This document shows positions 7,933-16,220 of a stretch of DNA of 40,327 nucleotides, piece after piece. Location: positions 1-40,327 of the forward strand of contig CAKROK010000012.1 in the NCBI GenBank assembly GCA_934373295.1. Reading direction: 5' to 3'. Numbering within the stretch: the first letter of the stretch is position 1; each line of letters begins with the position of its first letter. The position numbers and the translations under genes were made by a program. Below the pieces are notes generated by a model. That model made no database searches and had not been told where the DNA came from. It saw only the letters and a program-made list of their open reading frames with translations. The DNA is from an uncultured Christensenellaceae bacterium (GTDB lineage Bacteria > Bacillota > Clostridia > Christensenellales > Christensenellaceae).

Positions 7933-8401
7933 TATAGGTATAGTACTTTCTATCTTCGGAGCAGTAATTGCCGCGTTATTTGCGGGAATGGGCTCTGCTA
8001 AGGGCGTTGGAATGGTGGGTGAAGCCGCCTCAGGTATAATTTCAAAGGACGCTTCGCTGTTTTCAAAGGTTCTTCTTTTGCAGCTTCTTCCCGGTACGCA
8101 GGGGCTTTACGGACTTCTTACTGCAGTCTTGATTCTTTCAAGAGTCGGAATAATCGGTGATGGAGCAATAGATCTTACGCTTGCGCAGGGGATTATGTTC
8201 CTTCTTTCCGGACTTCCTATTGGTATAGTCGGGTATTTCTCTGCTATTGCACAGGGCAGAACGGCAGTCGCGGGCGTTGGCATTGTCGCTAAGAACCCCG
8301 ATGAGAGCGGCAAGGGCGTCATCATGGCGGCAATGGTCGAGACATACGCTATACTTGCGCTCCTTATCTCCATCCTCATTCTCTACAACATCCAGCTTTA
8401 A
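7925..8401 (+). CDS. ntpK: V-type ATPase subunit K (rotor proteolipid), likely Na+-binding
   Basis: Forms the membrane rotor ring. The 158 residues hold two fused helical hairpins (four membrane segments) with one carboxylate, as in V-type c subunits. The ligands mapped in the E. hirae Na+ ring (Leu61, Thr64, Gln65, Tyr68, Gln110, Glu139; established structure, recalled) line up here as Leu55, Thr58, Gln59 and Tyr62 in LLPGTQGLYG, Gln88 in LAQGIMF and Glu139 in MVETYAILA. This predicts Na+ rather than H+ coupling. The start is ATG 7925, after AAGGAGG; it overlaps the subunit I stop as ATGAATAA. An upstream in-frame ATG (7787) lies inside subunit I and is not the start. Subunit identity is certain; ion choice is inference. 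Confidence 0.95.
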   Translation: MNNIGIVLSIFGAVIAALFAGMGSAKGVGMVGEAASGIISKDASLFSKVLLLQLLPGTQGLYGLLTAVLILSRVGIIGDGAIDLTLAQGIMFLLSGLPIGIVGYFSAIAQGRTAVAGVGIVAKNPDESGKGVIMAAMVETYAILALLISILILYNIQL

Positions 8402-8418
8402 TGCACGGCGGTGGTGAA

Positions 8419-9003
8419 ATGAGCGGTTTAGAAAAGATAATTTCTACAATAGATAGTCAGGCCGCTGCGAGCATCGATGAAATAAATGCGCAGGCTCAGG
8501 CGAAGGAGCAGGAGCTTTTGAAAAAAGCCGAGCAGGAGGGCGACGCGAGGTATTCCACCATCGTGGAGGACACGAAGGGCAGGCTAGCGATTCAGCTATC
8601 CTCCGCAAAGACCCAGGCCGAGGCGAGGGTCAAGCAGGCAGTTTTAGAGGGCAAGGTCGAGCTTTTAAACGATACGCTCGAAAAGACGTTAAAAACGCTT
8701 CACGACATGCCGAACGGTGAATTTGAAGAACTCGTTTTGAGCATCGCGCGCGGCAATGTCACGCAAAAGAGCGGCGATATCCGCTTTAACGAGCACTGCT
8801 TAAACAAGCTGTCCGCTGATTTTATAAACAAGCTCAACGATGCTCTCGGCACGCAGCTCACCCTTTGCGCCAATGCGCAGGATATCGCGGACGGATTCGT
8901 GATAAACAGCGGTCTTGTCGAGGTAAACTGCACGTTTGAGGCGATCATCGAGGCGAACAGACAGGAGCTTTCCGACGCGGTCTGTGAAAAGCTGTTTTCT
9001 TAA
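8419..9003 (+). CDS. ntpE: V-type ATPase subunit E (peripheral stalk)
   Basis: Stator protein that pairs with subunit G/H; it has an N-terminal long helix (about residues 1-100) and a C-terminal globular domain that binds the top of subunit B. The 194 residues begin MSGLEKIISTIDSQAAASI, the usual opening of the family, then an Ala/Gln/Glu/Lys-rich coiled coil. ATG 8419 is preceded by GGTGGTGAA. ATG 8401, which overlaps the subunit K stop as TAATG, would add six residues (MHGGGE) that are really the ribosome binding region. Operon position between K and C matches Enterococcus-type operons. Confidence 0.92.
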   Translation: MSGLEKIISTIDSQAAASIDEINAQAQAKEQELLKKAEQEGDARYSTIVEDTKGRLAIQLSSAKTQAEARVKQAVLEGKVELLNDTLEKTLKTLHDMPNGEFEELVLSIARGNVTQKSGDIRFNEHCLNKLSADFINKLNDALGTQLTLCANAQDIADGFVINSGLVEVNCTFEAIIEANRQELSDAVCEKLFS

Positions 9004-9015
9004 AGAGGTGCGGCG

Positions 9016-9984
9016 ATGAAGGATACTGAATACGCATACGCGGTGGCGCATATCAGGGCGTATGAGGACATGCTGCTTTCAGACGGCGACCTCGAACAGA
9101 TGATAGCCGCGCCGGATGTGCAGACTGCGTTAAAGCACCTTGCCGATAAGGGCTGGACAGGCGAAGATAAAAAGAGCATTCGCGATATATTAAACGGCCG
9201 TCTTTGCGACGCTTATGCGCTCGTGAAGGAATCCGCACCGGATAAGGACGCCATCGAGATATTAACAGTCAGAAACGACTTTAACAATCTTAAAGCGGCG
9301 CTCAAATCCCTCGCGGCGGATATCGACCCAACTGACTGCTACATCTATCCCACGACGCTCGACCTCAATGCGCTTAAAAAGCTGCTCGCGGAAAAGCGCT
9401 ACGGCGAGTTGCCCGAGGGCATGAGCTATGTTGCGAAAAAGGCATATGACATACTCGTGCGCAGCATGGACGGTCAGCGCTGTGATATCTGCGTCGATAA
9501 GTTCACGCTCAGGCATATGCAGAAGATAGCCGAAAAGACGGATAACGAGCTTGTGAGCGAATACGTTTCGGCGTTCGTCGCTCTGACGGACATAAAGACG
9601 GCATACAGATGCACCAAGACGGGCAAAGAGCGCGATTTCATATACGACGCGATATGCGGCGGCAGCGAGCTTGATAAGCTCGAGCTGATAGACGCGGCGG
9701 CGAACGGAACGAACGAGCTTTTGGCGTATATATCGAGCCACGGCTATGAGGACGCGGCATCAAAGCTGGCTGAAGGCATCGAGGCGTTTGAAAAATACGC
9801 GGACGATAAGCTGACGCAGATAACGGATGCGGCAAAATACAGCTCATTCGGAGTCGGCCCGCTGATGGCCTATTACCTTGCTATGGAAACCAGCGTCAAA
9901 TGCGCGCGCATTATTCTCGAGTGCAAGGCGATGAACGTCGACGAAAAGACGATACGCGAAAGGATGCGTGAGATGTATGTATAG
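9016..9984 (+). CDS. ntpC: V-type ATPase subunit C (central stalk adaptor, d-type)
   Basis: Funnel-shaped protein that links the central stalk (D-F) to the rotor ring. The length of 322 residues is close to family size, and the product is all-helical, beginning MKDTEYAYAVAHIRAYEDML, which matches the YAYAxARIRAxE opening of NtpC/AtpC proteins. A family-like stretch EILTVRNDFNNLKAALKS is seen at about residues 80-98. AGAGGTG lies at 9004-9010, five bases before the ATG. Its last 8 bases overlap subunit F (start ATG 9977), suggesting coupled translation. Confidence 0.92.
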   Translation: MKDTEYAYAVAHIRAYEDMLLSDGDLEQMIAAPDVQTALKHLADKGWTGEDKKSIRDILNGRLCDAYALVKESAPDKDAIEILTVRNDFNNLKAALKSLAADIDPTDCYIYPTTLDLNALKKLLAEKRYGELPEGMSYVAKKAYDILVRSMDGQRCDICVDKFTLRHMQKIAEKTDNELVSEYVSAFVALTDIKTAYRCTKTGKERDFIYDAICGGSELDKLELIDAAANGTNELLAYISSHGYEDAASKLAEGIEAFEKYADDKLTQITDAAKYSSFGVGPLMAYYLAMETSVKCARIILECKAMNVDEKTIRERMREMYV

Positions 9985-10285
9985 AATGGCAGTAATGGGC
10001 GATAAGCCGAGCATTTTCGGCTTTGCATCTCTGGGCATGGCGACATTTCCCGTCGAGGATGCCGAGGACGCGCGCGTGCTCCTAAAGAAGCTCGCGAAAA
10101 ACGAATTCGCCGTGATATACATTACGGAGGAGCTCGCCTCGCGCATATCGGACGAGATCGAAAAATACCGCAGCGAAAGCCTTCCCGCGATAATACAGAT
10201 ACCCGGTATAAACGGAAACACGGGCGCGGGCATGGCGGACGTCAAGCGCTGTGTCGAAAAGGCTGTCGGCTCAGACATATTATAG
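9977..10285 (+). CDS. ntpG: V-type ATPase subunit F (central stalk)
   Basis: Small central-stalk protein that binds subunit D inside the catalytic head; named NtpG in Enterococcus. The 102 residues begin MYRMAVMGDKPSIFGFASLG, the typical family start (MYKIAVxGDKDSVxGFxxLG). The C-terminal region contains PAIIQIPG followed by GNTGAGMADVKRCVEKAVG, as in F subunits. ATG 9977 is chosen over GTG 9968 and ATG 9986 because it matches that opening. The start lies inside the last codons of subunit C (8-base overlap). Confidence 0.93.
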   Translation: MYRMAVMGDKPSIFGFASLGMATFPVEDAEDARVLLKKLAKNEFAVIYITEELASRISDEIEKYRSESLPAIIQIPGINGNTGAGMADVKRCVEKAVGSDIL

Positions 10286-10306
10286 AATTGGAGGATTTTC
10301 CTTTTT

Positions 10307-12073
10307 ATGAGTACAGGAAGGATATTAAAAGTCGCCGGACCGCTCGTCGTCGCGGAGGGCATGAGAGACGCGAACATGTACGACGTCGTGAGAGTGTCCG
10401 ATGAGCGGCTTATAGGCGAAATAATAGAAATGCACGGCGATAGGGCGTCCGTGCAGGTTTACGAGGAGACGTCCGGCTTGGGCACGGGTGAGATAGTCGA
10501 ATCCACCGGCGAGCCCATGAGCGTCGAGCTTGGCCCCGGCCTTATCGGCTCGATATTCGACGGAATACAGCGTCCGCTGGACGATATAATGAAGGTCGCG
10601 GGCAACAACTTAAAGAGAGGCGTAGAAGTCCCCTCATTAAAGCGCGACAAGGTTTGGAGCTTTAAGGCGACGGTCAAGGCGGGCGACAGCGTGACCGCGG
10701 GCGATATCTTAGGCACCGTTCAGGAGACGGATATCGTGCTTCATAAGATAATGGTTCCCTATGGCGTAGAGGGCGTCGTAAAGAGCATTTCCGACGGAAA
10801 ATACACCATAACGGACGATATCGCGGTGATAACGACCAAAAAGGGCGATGTAAACGTCGGTCTTATGCAGAAATGGCCTGTAAGAAAGGGCAGACCCTTT
10901 AAGAAAAAGCTGTCTCCCGATAAGCCGCTCATAACCGGTCAGAGAGTTATCGACACCATGTTCCCCATAGCGAAGGGCGGCGTCGCGGCTATCCCCGGTC
11001 CGTTCGGCAGCGGTAAGACGGTCACACAGCATCAGCTCGCGAAGTGGGCAGAGGCGGACATCGTCGTATACATCGGCTGCGGCGAGCGCGGAAACGAGAT
11101 GACGGACGTTTTGAACGAGTTCCCCGAGCTTATCGACCCGCATACGGGCAAGTCGCTCATGGAGAGAACCGTTCTCATAGCGAATACATCGGATATGCCC
11201 GTTGCGGCGCGTGAAGCATCAATTTATACCGGCATAACGATCGCAGAATACTATAGAGATATGGGTTATTCCGTCGCGCTCATGGCGGATTCGACGTCCC
11301 GTTGGGCAGAGGCATTGAGAGAAATGTCCGGCAGACTTGAGGAAATGCCCGGTGAAGAAGGCTACCCCGCATATCTCGGCTCGAGACTTGCGCAGTTCTA
11401 TGAGCGCGCAGGACGAGTAATCGACCTGGGCAGTGACGGCAGAGAGGGCGCGCTTTCCGTAATAGGCGCTGTTTCACCGCCCGGCGGCGATATATCTGAG
11501 CCCGTTTCGCAGGCTACATTGAGAATAGTCAAGGTGTTCTGGGGCTTGGACGCAAACTTGGCGTATAAGCGTCACTTCCCGGCTATCAACTGGTTAACGA
11601 GCTATTCGCTCTATCTCGAGACGCTTGAAAAGTGGTATATGGAGAACGTTTCTTCCGATTGGATGGAGCTTAGAAACCGCATGATGGCGCTCTTACAGGA
11701 TGAGGCGGAGCTGGATGAGATAGTCAAGCTCGTCGGCATGGACGCACTTTCTCCTGGCGACAGACTCAAGATGGAGACCGCGCGCAGCATAAGAGAGGAC
11801 TTCTTACATCAGCTCGCGTTCCACGAGGTCGATACATATACCAGTCCCCAAAAGCAGTTACTTATGATGAAGCTGATACTTTCATATTATGATAACTCGC
11901 TGCTCGCGCTTGAAAAGAATGCGGATATTGAGGAGATAGCGGCGCTGCCCATAAGGGAAAAGATCGGCAGATTCAAGTATGTTAAGGAAGAGGATATCGA
12001 CAGCGAATATGAGGCTTTGAGCGCTGCTCTGAGAAGAGACATCGCTGAGCTCGGAAGAGAGGTGGAGGACTAA
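10307..12073 (+). CDS. ntpA: V-type ATPase catalytic subunit A
   Basis: Catalytic ATPase subunit; three copies alternate with B in the head. The 588 residues match the family. The P-loop GPFGSGKT is at 231-238 and the catalytic Glu260-Arg261 are in GCGERGNEM. The bulge domain typical of A but not B subunits lies at about 110-200. The start is ATG 10307; GGAGG (10290-10294) is 12 bases upstream, slightly far, but no other start codon lies closer. The last base overlaps the B start (TAATG). All catalytic residues expected of an active enzyme are present. Confidence 0.98.
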   Translation: MSTGRILKVAGPLVVAEGMRDANMYDVVRVSDERLIGEIIEMHGDRASVQVYEETSGLGTGEIVESTGEPMSVELGPGLIGSIFDGIQRPLDDIMKVAGNNLKRGVEVPSLKRDKVWSFKATVKAGDSVTAGDILGTVQETDIVLHKIMVPYGVEGVVKSISDGKYTITDDIAVITTKKGDVNVGLMQKWPVRKGRPFKKKLSPDKPLITGQRVIDTMFPIAKGGVAAIPGPFGSGKTVTQHQLAKWAEADIVVYIGCGERGNEMTDVLNEFPELIDPHTGKSLMERTVLIANTSDMPVAAREASIYTGITIAEYYRDMGYSVALMADSTSRWAEALREMSGRLEEMPGEEGYPAYLGSRLAQFYERAGRVIDLGSDGREGALSVIGAVSPPGGDISEPVSQATLRIVKVFWGLDANLAYKRHFPAINWLTSYSLYLETLEKWYMENVSSDWMELRNRMMALLQDEAELDEIVKLVGMDALSPGDRLKMETARSIREDFLHQLAFHEVDTYTSPQKQLLMMKLILSYYDNSLLALEKNADIEEIAALPIREKIGRFKYVKEEDIDSEYEALSAALRRDIAELGREVED

Positions 12074-13458
12074 TGCCTAAGGAATATAGAACGATTCAGG
12101 AGGTCGCCGGCCCTCTAATGCTCGTAAAGGACGTCGAAGGCGTCAAGTATAACGAGCTTGCGGAGATAATCCTTGAAAACGGCGAAAAGAGAAATTGCCG
12201 TGTGCTTGAGATAAACGGCTCAAACGCATTGATACAGCTTTTTGAAGCGTCAACCGGTATAAACCTCGCGAACAGCAAGGTCAGGTTCACGGGCAGACAG
12301 ATGGAGCTGGGCGTTTCTGAGGACATGCTGGGCAGAGTCTTTGACGGTCTGGGCAGACCCATCGACGACGGCCCGCAGCTCATTCCCGAGATGCGCTTAG
12401 ACGTAAACGGCAGACCCATCAACCCCGCAGCGAGAAAGTATCCCCAGGAGTTCATCCAGACGGGCGTTTCCGCTATCGACGGTCTTAACACGCTCGTAAG
12501 GGGTCAGAAGCTGCCCATATTCTCGGCATCCGGCCTTCCGCACGCAAACCTCGCGGCGCAGATCGCAAGACAGGCAAAGGTTCGCGGAACGGATGAGCAG
12601 TTCGCAGTTGTATTCGCGGCTATCGGCATCACGTTCGAGGAATCCAACTACTTCATAAACTCCTTTAAGGAGACGGGCGCGCTCGAGCGTACAGTGCTGT
12701 TTATAAACCTCGCGAAGGACCCCGCTATCGAGAGAATCGCGACGCCTAAGATGGCGCTGACCGCGGCGGAATACCTCGCGTTTGAAAAGGACATGCACGT
12801 TCTCGTTATCCTCACGGATATCACGAACTATGCGGACGCCTTGAGAGAGGTCTCCGCGGCGAGAAAGGAAGTCCCCGGAAGAAGAGGCTATCCCGGCTAC
12901 ATGTACACCGACCTTGCGTCCATTTACGAAAGAGCGGGTATGCAGAAGGGCAAGAAGGGCTCAATCACGATGATCCCCATTCTCACCATGCCCGAGGACG
13001 ATAAGACGCATCCCATCCCCGACCTTACCGGATACATCACCGAGGGGCAGATAATCCTTTCGCGTGAGCTTTACAGAAGAAATATCCAGCCGCCCATCGA
13101 CGTTCTTCCCTCGCTTTCCAGATTAAAGGACAAGGGCATCGGCGTGGGCAAGACGAGAGAGGATCACTCAAACACCATGAACCAGCTCTTCTCCGCATAT
13201 GCGCGAGGCAAGGACGCTAAGGAATTGATGGTAATTTTGGGTGAATCCGCACTCACGGATATCGACAAGCTGTATGCGAAGTTTGCGGATGAGTTTGAAA
13301 GAGAGTACGTCTCACAGGGCTTCTATAACGACCGCTCCATCGAGGAAACGCTGGATATCGGCTGGAAGTTATTGAAGATACTGCCGCGCACGGAGTTGAA
13401 GAGAATAAGCGAGGAGCTGCTCGATAAATACTACGACAAAAACGACGCTGAGGGGTGA
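12073..13458 (+). CDS. ntpB: V-type ATPase regulatory subunit B
   Basis: Non-catalytic head subunit that supplies the arginine finger to the A-subunit site. The 461 residues show no Walker A P-loop (ASGLPHANLAAQI takes its place), as is normal for B subunits. The finger Arg350 in DVLPSLSRLKDKG has the same number as the one I recall for E. hirae NtpB. The start overlaps the A stop by one base, with GGAGG at 12064-12068. The end ERISEELLDKYY-like C-terminal helix is typical. Stoichiometric expression with A through coupling is expected. Confidence 0.98.
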   Translation: MPKEYRTIQEVAGPLMLVKDVEGVKYNELAEIILENGEKRNCRVLEINGSNALIQLFEASTGINLANSKVRFTGRQMELGVSEDMLGRVFDGLGRPIDDGPQLIPEMRLDVNGRPINPAARKYPQEFIQTGVSAIDGLNTLVRGQKLPIFSASGLPHANLAAQIARQAKVRGTDEQFAVVFAAIGITFEESNYFINSFKETGALERTVLFINLAKDPAIERIATPKMALTAAEYLAFEKDMHVLVILTDITNYADALREVSAARKEVPGRRGYPGYMYTDLASIYERAGMQKGKKGSITMIPILTMPEDDKTHPIPDLTGYITEGQIILSRELYRRNIQPPIDVLPSLSRLKDKGIGVGKTREDHSNTMNQLFSAYARGKDAKELMVILGESALTDIDKLYAKFADEFEREYVSQGFYNDRSIEETLDIGWKLLKILPRTELKRISEELLDKYYDKNDAEG

Positions 13459-13463
13459 TTTGA

Positions 13464-14132
13464 TTGGCAAGATTAAATGTTAATCCCACGCGCATGGAGC
13501 TTAGAAATCTCAAAAAGAAGCTCACGACTTCGCGCAGAGGTCATAAGCTGCTAAAGGATAAGAGAGACGAGCTCATGCGTCAGTTTCTCGAACTTGTGAG
13601 GGAAAACAGGCGTCTGCGCGCAGAGGTCGAGGAGGCTATTGAAGAAGCAAACAAGCATATGGCGGTCGCGTCCTCCATGATGAGCTCCGAACAGCTCAAC
13701 ACCGCGCTCATGCTGCCCAAGCAGCAGATAAGCGTGGGAGTAGGCGAGCAGAACGTCATGAGCGTGCATATCCCCAAGTTTGATGTCAGCTATCGCACAA
13801 ATGACGTGAACGACATGTACTCCTACGGCTTCGGCTTTACGTCCGGCGATTTAGACGAGGCGATAAATAAGCTCTCCGCCGTGATGGATAAGTTAGTACG
13901 CCTTGCGGAGGTCGAAAAGTCCTGTCAGCTCATGGCGGATGAGATAGAGCGCACAAGACGTCGAGTCAACGCGCTTGAGCACGTAATGATACCTCAATAC
14001 GAGGAGACGATAAAGTACATCACCATGAAGCTGGATGAAAACGAAAGAAGCACCACGACCAGGCTGATGAAGGTCAAGGACATGATGCTCAAAGAACAGA
14101 TGGAAAAGGAAAGGCTGCTGGATAACGCCTGA
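13464..14132 (+). CDS. ntpD: V-type ATPase subunit D (central rotor shaft)
   Basis: Long antiparallel coiled coil that turns inside the A3B3 head. The 222 residues begin MARLNVNPTRMELRNLKKKL, the conserved family opening (x-NVNPTRMELxxLKxxL). The middle third is globular and Gly/Ser-richer (residues about 85-130), and the C-terminal helix includes ARRVNALEHVMIP-like RRRVNALEHVMIPQYEETI. The start codon is TTG at 13464, preceded by GAGGGGTGATT; no ATG is in range. It is the last ATPase gene, followed by a strong terminator. No ntpH or ntpJ homologue follows, unlike E. hirae. Confidence 0.96.
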   Translation: MARLNVNPTRMELRNLKKKLTTSRRGHKLLKDKRDELMRQFLELVRENRRLRAEVEEAIEEANKHMAVASSMMSSEQLNTALMLPKQQISVGVGEQNVMSVHIPKFDVSYRTNDVNDMYSYGFGFTSGDLDEAINKLSAVMDKLVRLAEVEKSCQLMADEIERTRRRVNALEHVMIPQYEETIKYITMKLDENERSTTTRLMKVKDMMLKEQMEKERLLDNA

Positions 14133-14158
14133 AAAGCCTGACTTTTCTAAACAATATG

Positions 14159-14198
14159 CCCCTGTATATCGGAAAAATTCTGATATGCAGGGGTTTTT
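14159..14198 (+). terminator. Rho-independent terminator of the V-type ATPase operon
   Basis: CCCCTGTATATC (14159-14170) pairs with GATATGCAGGGG (14182-14193), 12 pairs with one G-T wobble and an 11-base loop, followed by TTTTT (14194-14198). Confidence 0.93.
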
Positions 14199-14201
14199 AT
14201 A

Positions 14202-14255
14202 TTGACAAAGAGACAATCAGTGTTTTATAATTAGTGTAATATAACACACGTTATT
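14202..14255 (+). promoter_or_regulatory. Promoter and candidate operator of the tetR-type gene
   Basis: A perfect TTGACA (14202-14207) and TATAAT (14226-14231) are spaced by 18 bases. Just downstream, TAATATAAC and GTTATTA (within about 14237-14256) and GTGT-N6-ACAC (14234-14247) form imperfect dyads. They are a likely site for self-repression, though half-sites are not exact. Confidence 0.75.
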
Positions 14256-14270
14256 AAAAAGGAGGTCAAT

Positions 14271-14834
14271 ATGCCGCCACATGCTAAAATCACAAGAGAA
14301 ATGATAATAGAAGCCGCGTTTGAGATAGTCAGGCAAAACGGCGTAAGCGAGCTTAGCGCAAGGAGCGTTGCGCAAAAGCTGGGTTGCTCCACACAGCCGG
14401 TAATGTATCACTTTAAGCGCATCGACGATTTAAAAAAGGCGGTGTATCTTCATGCGGACGGGTTTCACTCCGCGTATATCACCGATATCCAGCCGAACGA
14501 CGCGTTTGCTGGAATAGGCTTGAGGTATATCAGATTCGCCTATGAAGAAAAGCATCTTTTCAGATTTTTGTTTCAATCGGATAGTTTTTCGAACAGGACG
14601 CTTACAGAGCTTATCGACGCGCCCGAGCTTGAGCCGGTTTTGAAGATATTCGCCATGAATTTGGGTATCGATAGGGAAAAGTCAAAAGAGGTGTTTAGGA
14701 TGATCTTTCTGTTCGTTCACGGCTATGCGAGCATGTTCGCGAATAACTCGATGCTCTATGATGAGGGGCGCATTTTGGCTGACCTAAAAAGTGCGCTTGA
14801 TGGATTTTCAAATAAACTTAGGGGGGAATTATGA
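14271..14834 (+). CDS. TetR/AcrR-family transcriptional regulator
   Basis: One-component ligand-sensing repressor type. The N-terminal helix-turn-helix (residues about 8-52: MIIEAAFEIVRQNGVSELSA then LGCSTQPVMYHFKRIDDL) is clear. The C-terminal helical ligand-binding half (about 60-187) is divergent and gives no hint of ligand. The 187-residue length is usual. AGGAGG precedes the ATG. The stop overlaps the next gene's ATG (ATGA), so the CPBP protease is almost certainly co-expressed and probably under the regulator's control. It has its own consensus promoter right after the ATPase terminator. Confidence 0.93.
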   Translation: MPPHAKITREMIIEAAFEIVRQNGVSELSARSVAQKLGCSTQPVMYHFKRIDDLKKAVYLHADGFHSAYITDIQPNDAFAGIGLRYIRFAYEEKHLFRFLFQSDSFSNRTLTELIDAPELEPVLKIFAMNLGIDREKSKEVFRMIFLFVHGYASMFANNSMLYDEGRILADLKSALDGFSNKLRGEL

Positions 14835-15559
14835 TAGAGTTTTACAGGAAAAAAGAGCTAGCTTTTTCGCTCATTTGCATCGGAGCTTACGTCGTATTGT
14901 TCAGTGCGGCGGATAACATTTCAAGCATTATAGGCATCAAATCCGTTTTGACCGCGTCGATAAGTCTCGCTTTTTGCGTTTTTTTATTGATTTTCATCAT
15001 GCGCGGGGATTTTGCGGGGAAGTTCGGTTTGCGCGGCTTTGAAGGGAGCGTCGTTCGATATCTGTTCTTCATCCCTCTTTTAGCGCTCGCGAGCTGCAAC
15101 CTCTGGAACGGGGCCGAGCTGAGCATGAGCACAACTGAAACCGCACTTTTCGTCGTAAAAATGCTGTGCGTGGGGTTTATTGAGGAAATTCTCTTCCGCG
15201 GATTCCTCTTCAATGCGCTGACTAAGGATAATAAAAAGCTCGCCGTACTGATATCCTCACTCACATTTGGCGCGGGACATTTGGTAAATCTGTTTAACGG
15301 GGTGGATTTCCTCTCAACCGTATTGCAGATATGCTATGCCGCCGCGATCGGCTTTTTATTCACGATAATATTCATGCGCTCAAAGAGCCTTTGGCCGTGC
15401 ATCATAACTCATGGGGCGATAAACTCATTAAGTGCGTTTTCCGTGGATGGCGCGGTGTCCTTTGACATTATCACGTCACTCATTCTGATAGCTATAAGCG
15501 TCGGTTACGCATTGTTCATAATAAAATTCTGCAAGGACAGAAAACACGAATCGACCTGA
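14831..15559 (+). CDS. CPBP-family intramembrane metalloprotease (CAAX/Abi type)
   Basis: Integral membrane glutamic/metal protease family related to the CAAX-processing enzyme Rce1; in bacteria, members act in bacteriocin self-immunity or membrane protein processing. The 242 residues hold about six to eight membrane segments. Conserved motifs: Glu118-Glu119-x3-Arg123 (EEILFR), FGAGHLVN with His150, and HGAIN with His193 and Asn197. All three family motifs are intact, so activity is expected. It overlaps the TetR gene by four bases. No bacteriocin precursor was seen next to it, so a role in immunity is only one option. Confidence 0.9.
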   Translation: MIEFYRKKELAFSLICIGAYVVLFSAADNISSIIGIKSVLTASISLAFCVFLLIFIMRGDFAGKFGLRGFEGSVVRYLFFIPLLALASCNLWNGAELSMSTTETALFVVKMLCVGFIEEILFRGFLFNALTKDNKKLAVLISSLTFGAGHLVNLFNGVDFLSTVLQICYAAAIGFLFTIIFMRSKSLWPCIITHGAINSLSAFSVDGAVSFDIITSLILIAISVGYALFIIKFCKDRKHEST

Positions 15560-15578
15560 TTTTATAGAGCTTAATGCA

Positions 15579-15608
15579 TTGACAAAGCTGTGCTAAACGA
15601 AATATAAT
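15579..15608 (+). promoter_or_regulatory. Promoter of the nitroreductase gene
   Basis: A perfect TTGACA (15579-15584) and perfect TATAAT (15603-15608) are spaced by 18 bases, 34 bases before the ATG. Confidence 0.85.
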
Positions 15609-15642
15609 ACAGATGAAAAACGTTTTAGTAAAGGAGCATATT

Positions 15643-16170
15643 ATGCATAATCAGGTTATTTTGAACATGATGGACAGGCGCAGTGTGCGCGAATACAAGC
15701 CGGATATGCCCGCGCAGGAGCTTATCGACGAGGTGATGCTCGCGGGGACTTACGCCGCGACAGGCTCGGGCAAGCAGTCGCCCATAATCATCGAGGTCAA
15801 GAATAAAGAGGTCAGGGACGAGCTTATGCGCATGAACGCAGATATAATGGGAAAGCCGGGTACGGACCCGTTTTACGGTGCGCCCGTCGTGCTCATCGTC
15901 CTCGCGGATAAGGAGCGCTCGACGAGGGTATGCGACGGCAGCCTCGTCATGGGCAATATGATGAATGCGGCGCATTCCTTAGGGCTTTCGTCCTGCTGGA
16001 TCCACCGTGCGAAGGAGGAATTCGAGACGCCCTATGGCAAGCAGCTTTTGGAAAAGCTGGGCATAACGGGCGAATACGAGGGCATAGGCCACTGCATTTT
16101 AGGCTATGCCGCGCACGAGCTTCCCGAACCTGCCGCGAGAAAGGAAAACTACATCTATCACATTGATTGA
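15643..16170 (+). CDS. Nitroreductase-family FMN oxidoreductase
   Basis: Flavin enzyme that passes two electrons from NAD(P)H to nitroaromatics, quinones or similar acceptors; the physiological substrate is unknown. The 175 residues carry the family opening ILNMMDRRSVREYKPD (FMN phosphate-binding Arg pair), a FYGAPVVLIVLAD core and the GIGHCILGYA-like C-terminal segment that contacts FMN. The length fits the shorter nitroreductases. ATG 15643 is chosen because AAAGGAG lies six bases before it; ATG 15613 has no ribosome site. It is a single-gene unit with its own consensus promoter and a terminator shared with the convergent LysR gene. Confidence 0.9.
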   Translation: MHNQVILNMMDRRSVREYKPDMPAQELIDEVMLAGTYAATGSGKQSPIIIEVKNKEVRDELMRMNADIMGKPGTDPFYGAPVVLIVLADKERSTRVCDGSLVMGNMMNAAHSLGLSSCWIHRAKEEFETPYGKQLLEKLGITGEYEGIGHCILGYAAHELPEPAARKENYIYHID

Positions 16171-16190
16171 TTTTAATGATTTTGAAAAGT

Positions 16191-16220
16191 AACCCGTCAT
16201 ATCACATTGACGGGTTTTTC
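16191..16220. terminator. Bidirectional terminator between nitroreductase and LysR genes
   Basis: AACCCGTCA (16191-16199) pairs perfectly with TGACGGGTT (16208-16216), followed by TTTC on the plus strand. On the minus strand the stem is followed by ACTTTTC. It overlaps the stop codon of the LysR gene. Confidence 0.88.

Noticed and set aside
8401..8419. ATG 8401 as start of ATPase subunit E
   Set aside because: Its codons form the GGTGGTGA ribosome site of the ATG at 8419, where the conserved family opening begins.
12073..13458. Missing P-loop in ATPase subunit B as a sign of damage
   Set aside because: B subunits normally lack it; the arginine finger Arg350 is present.
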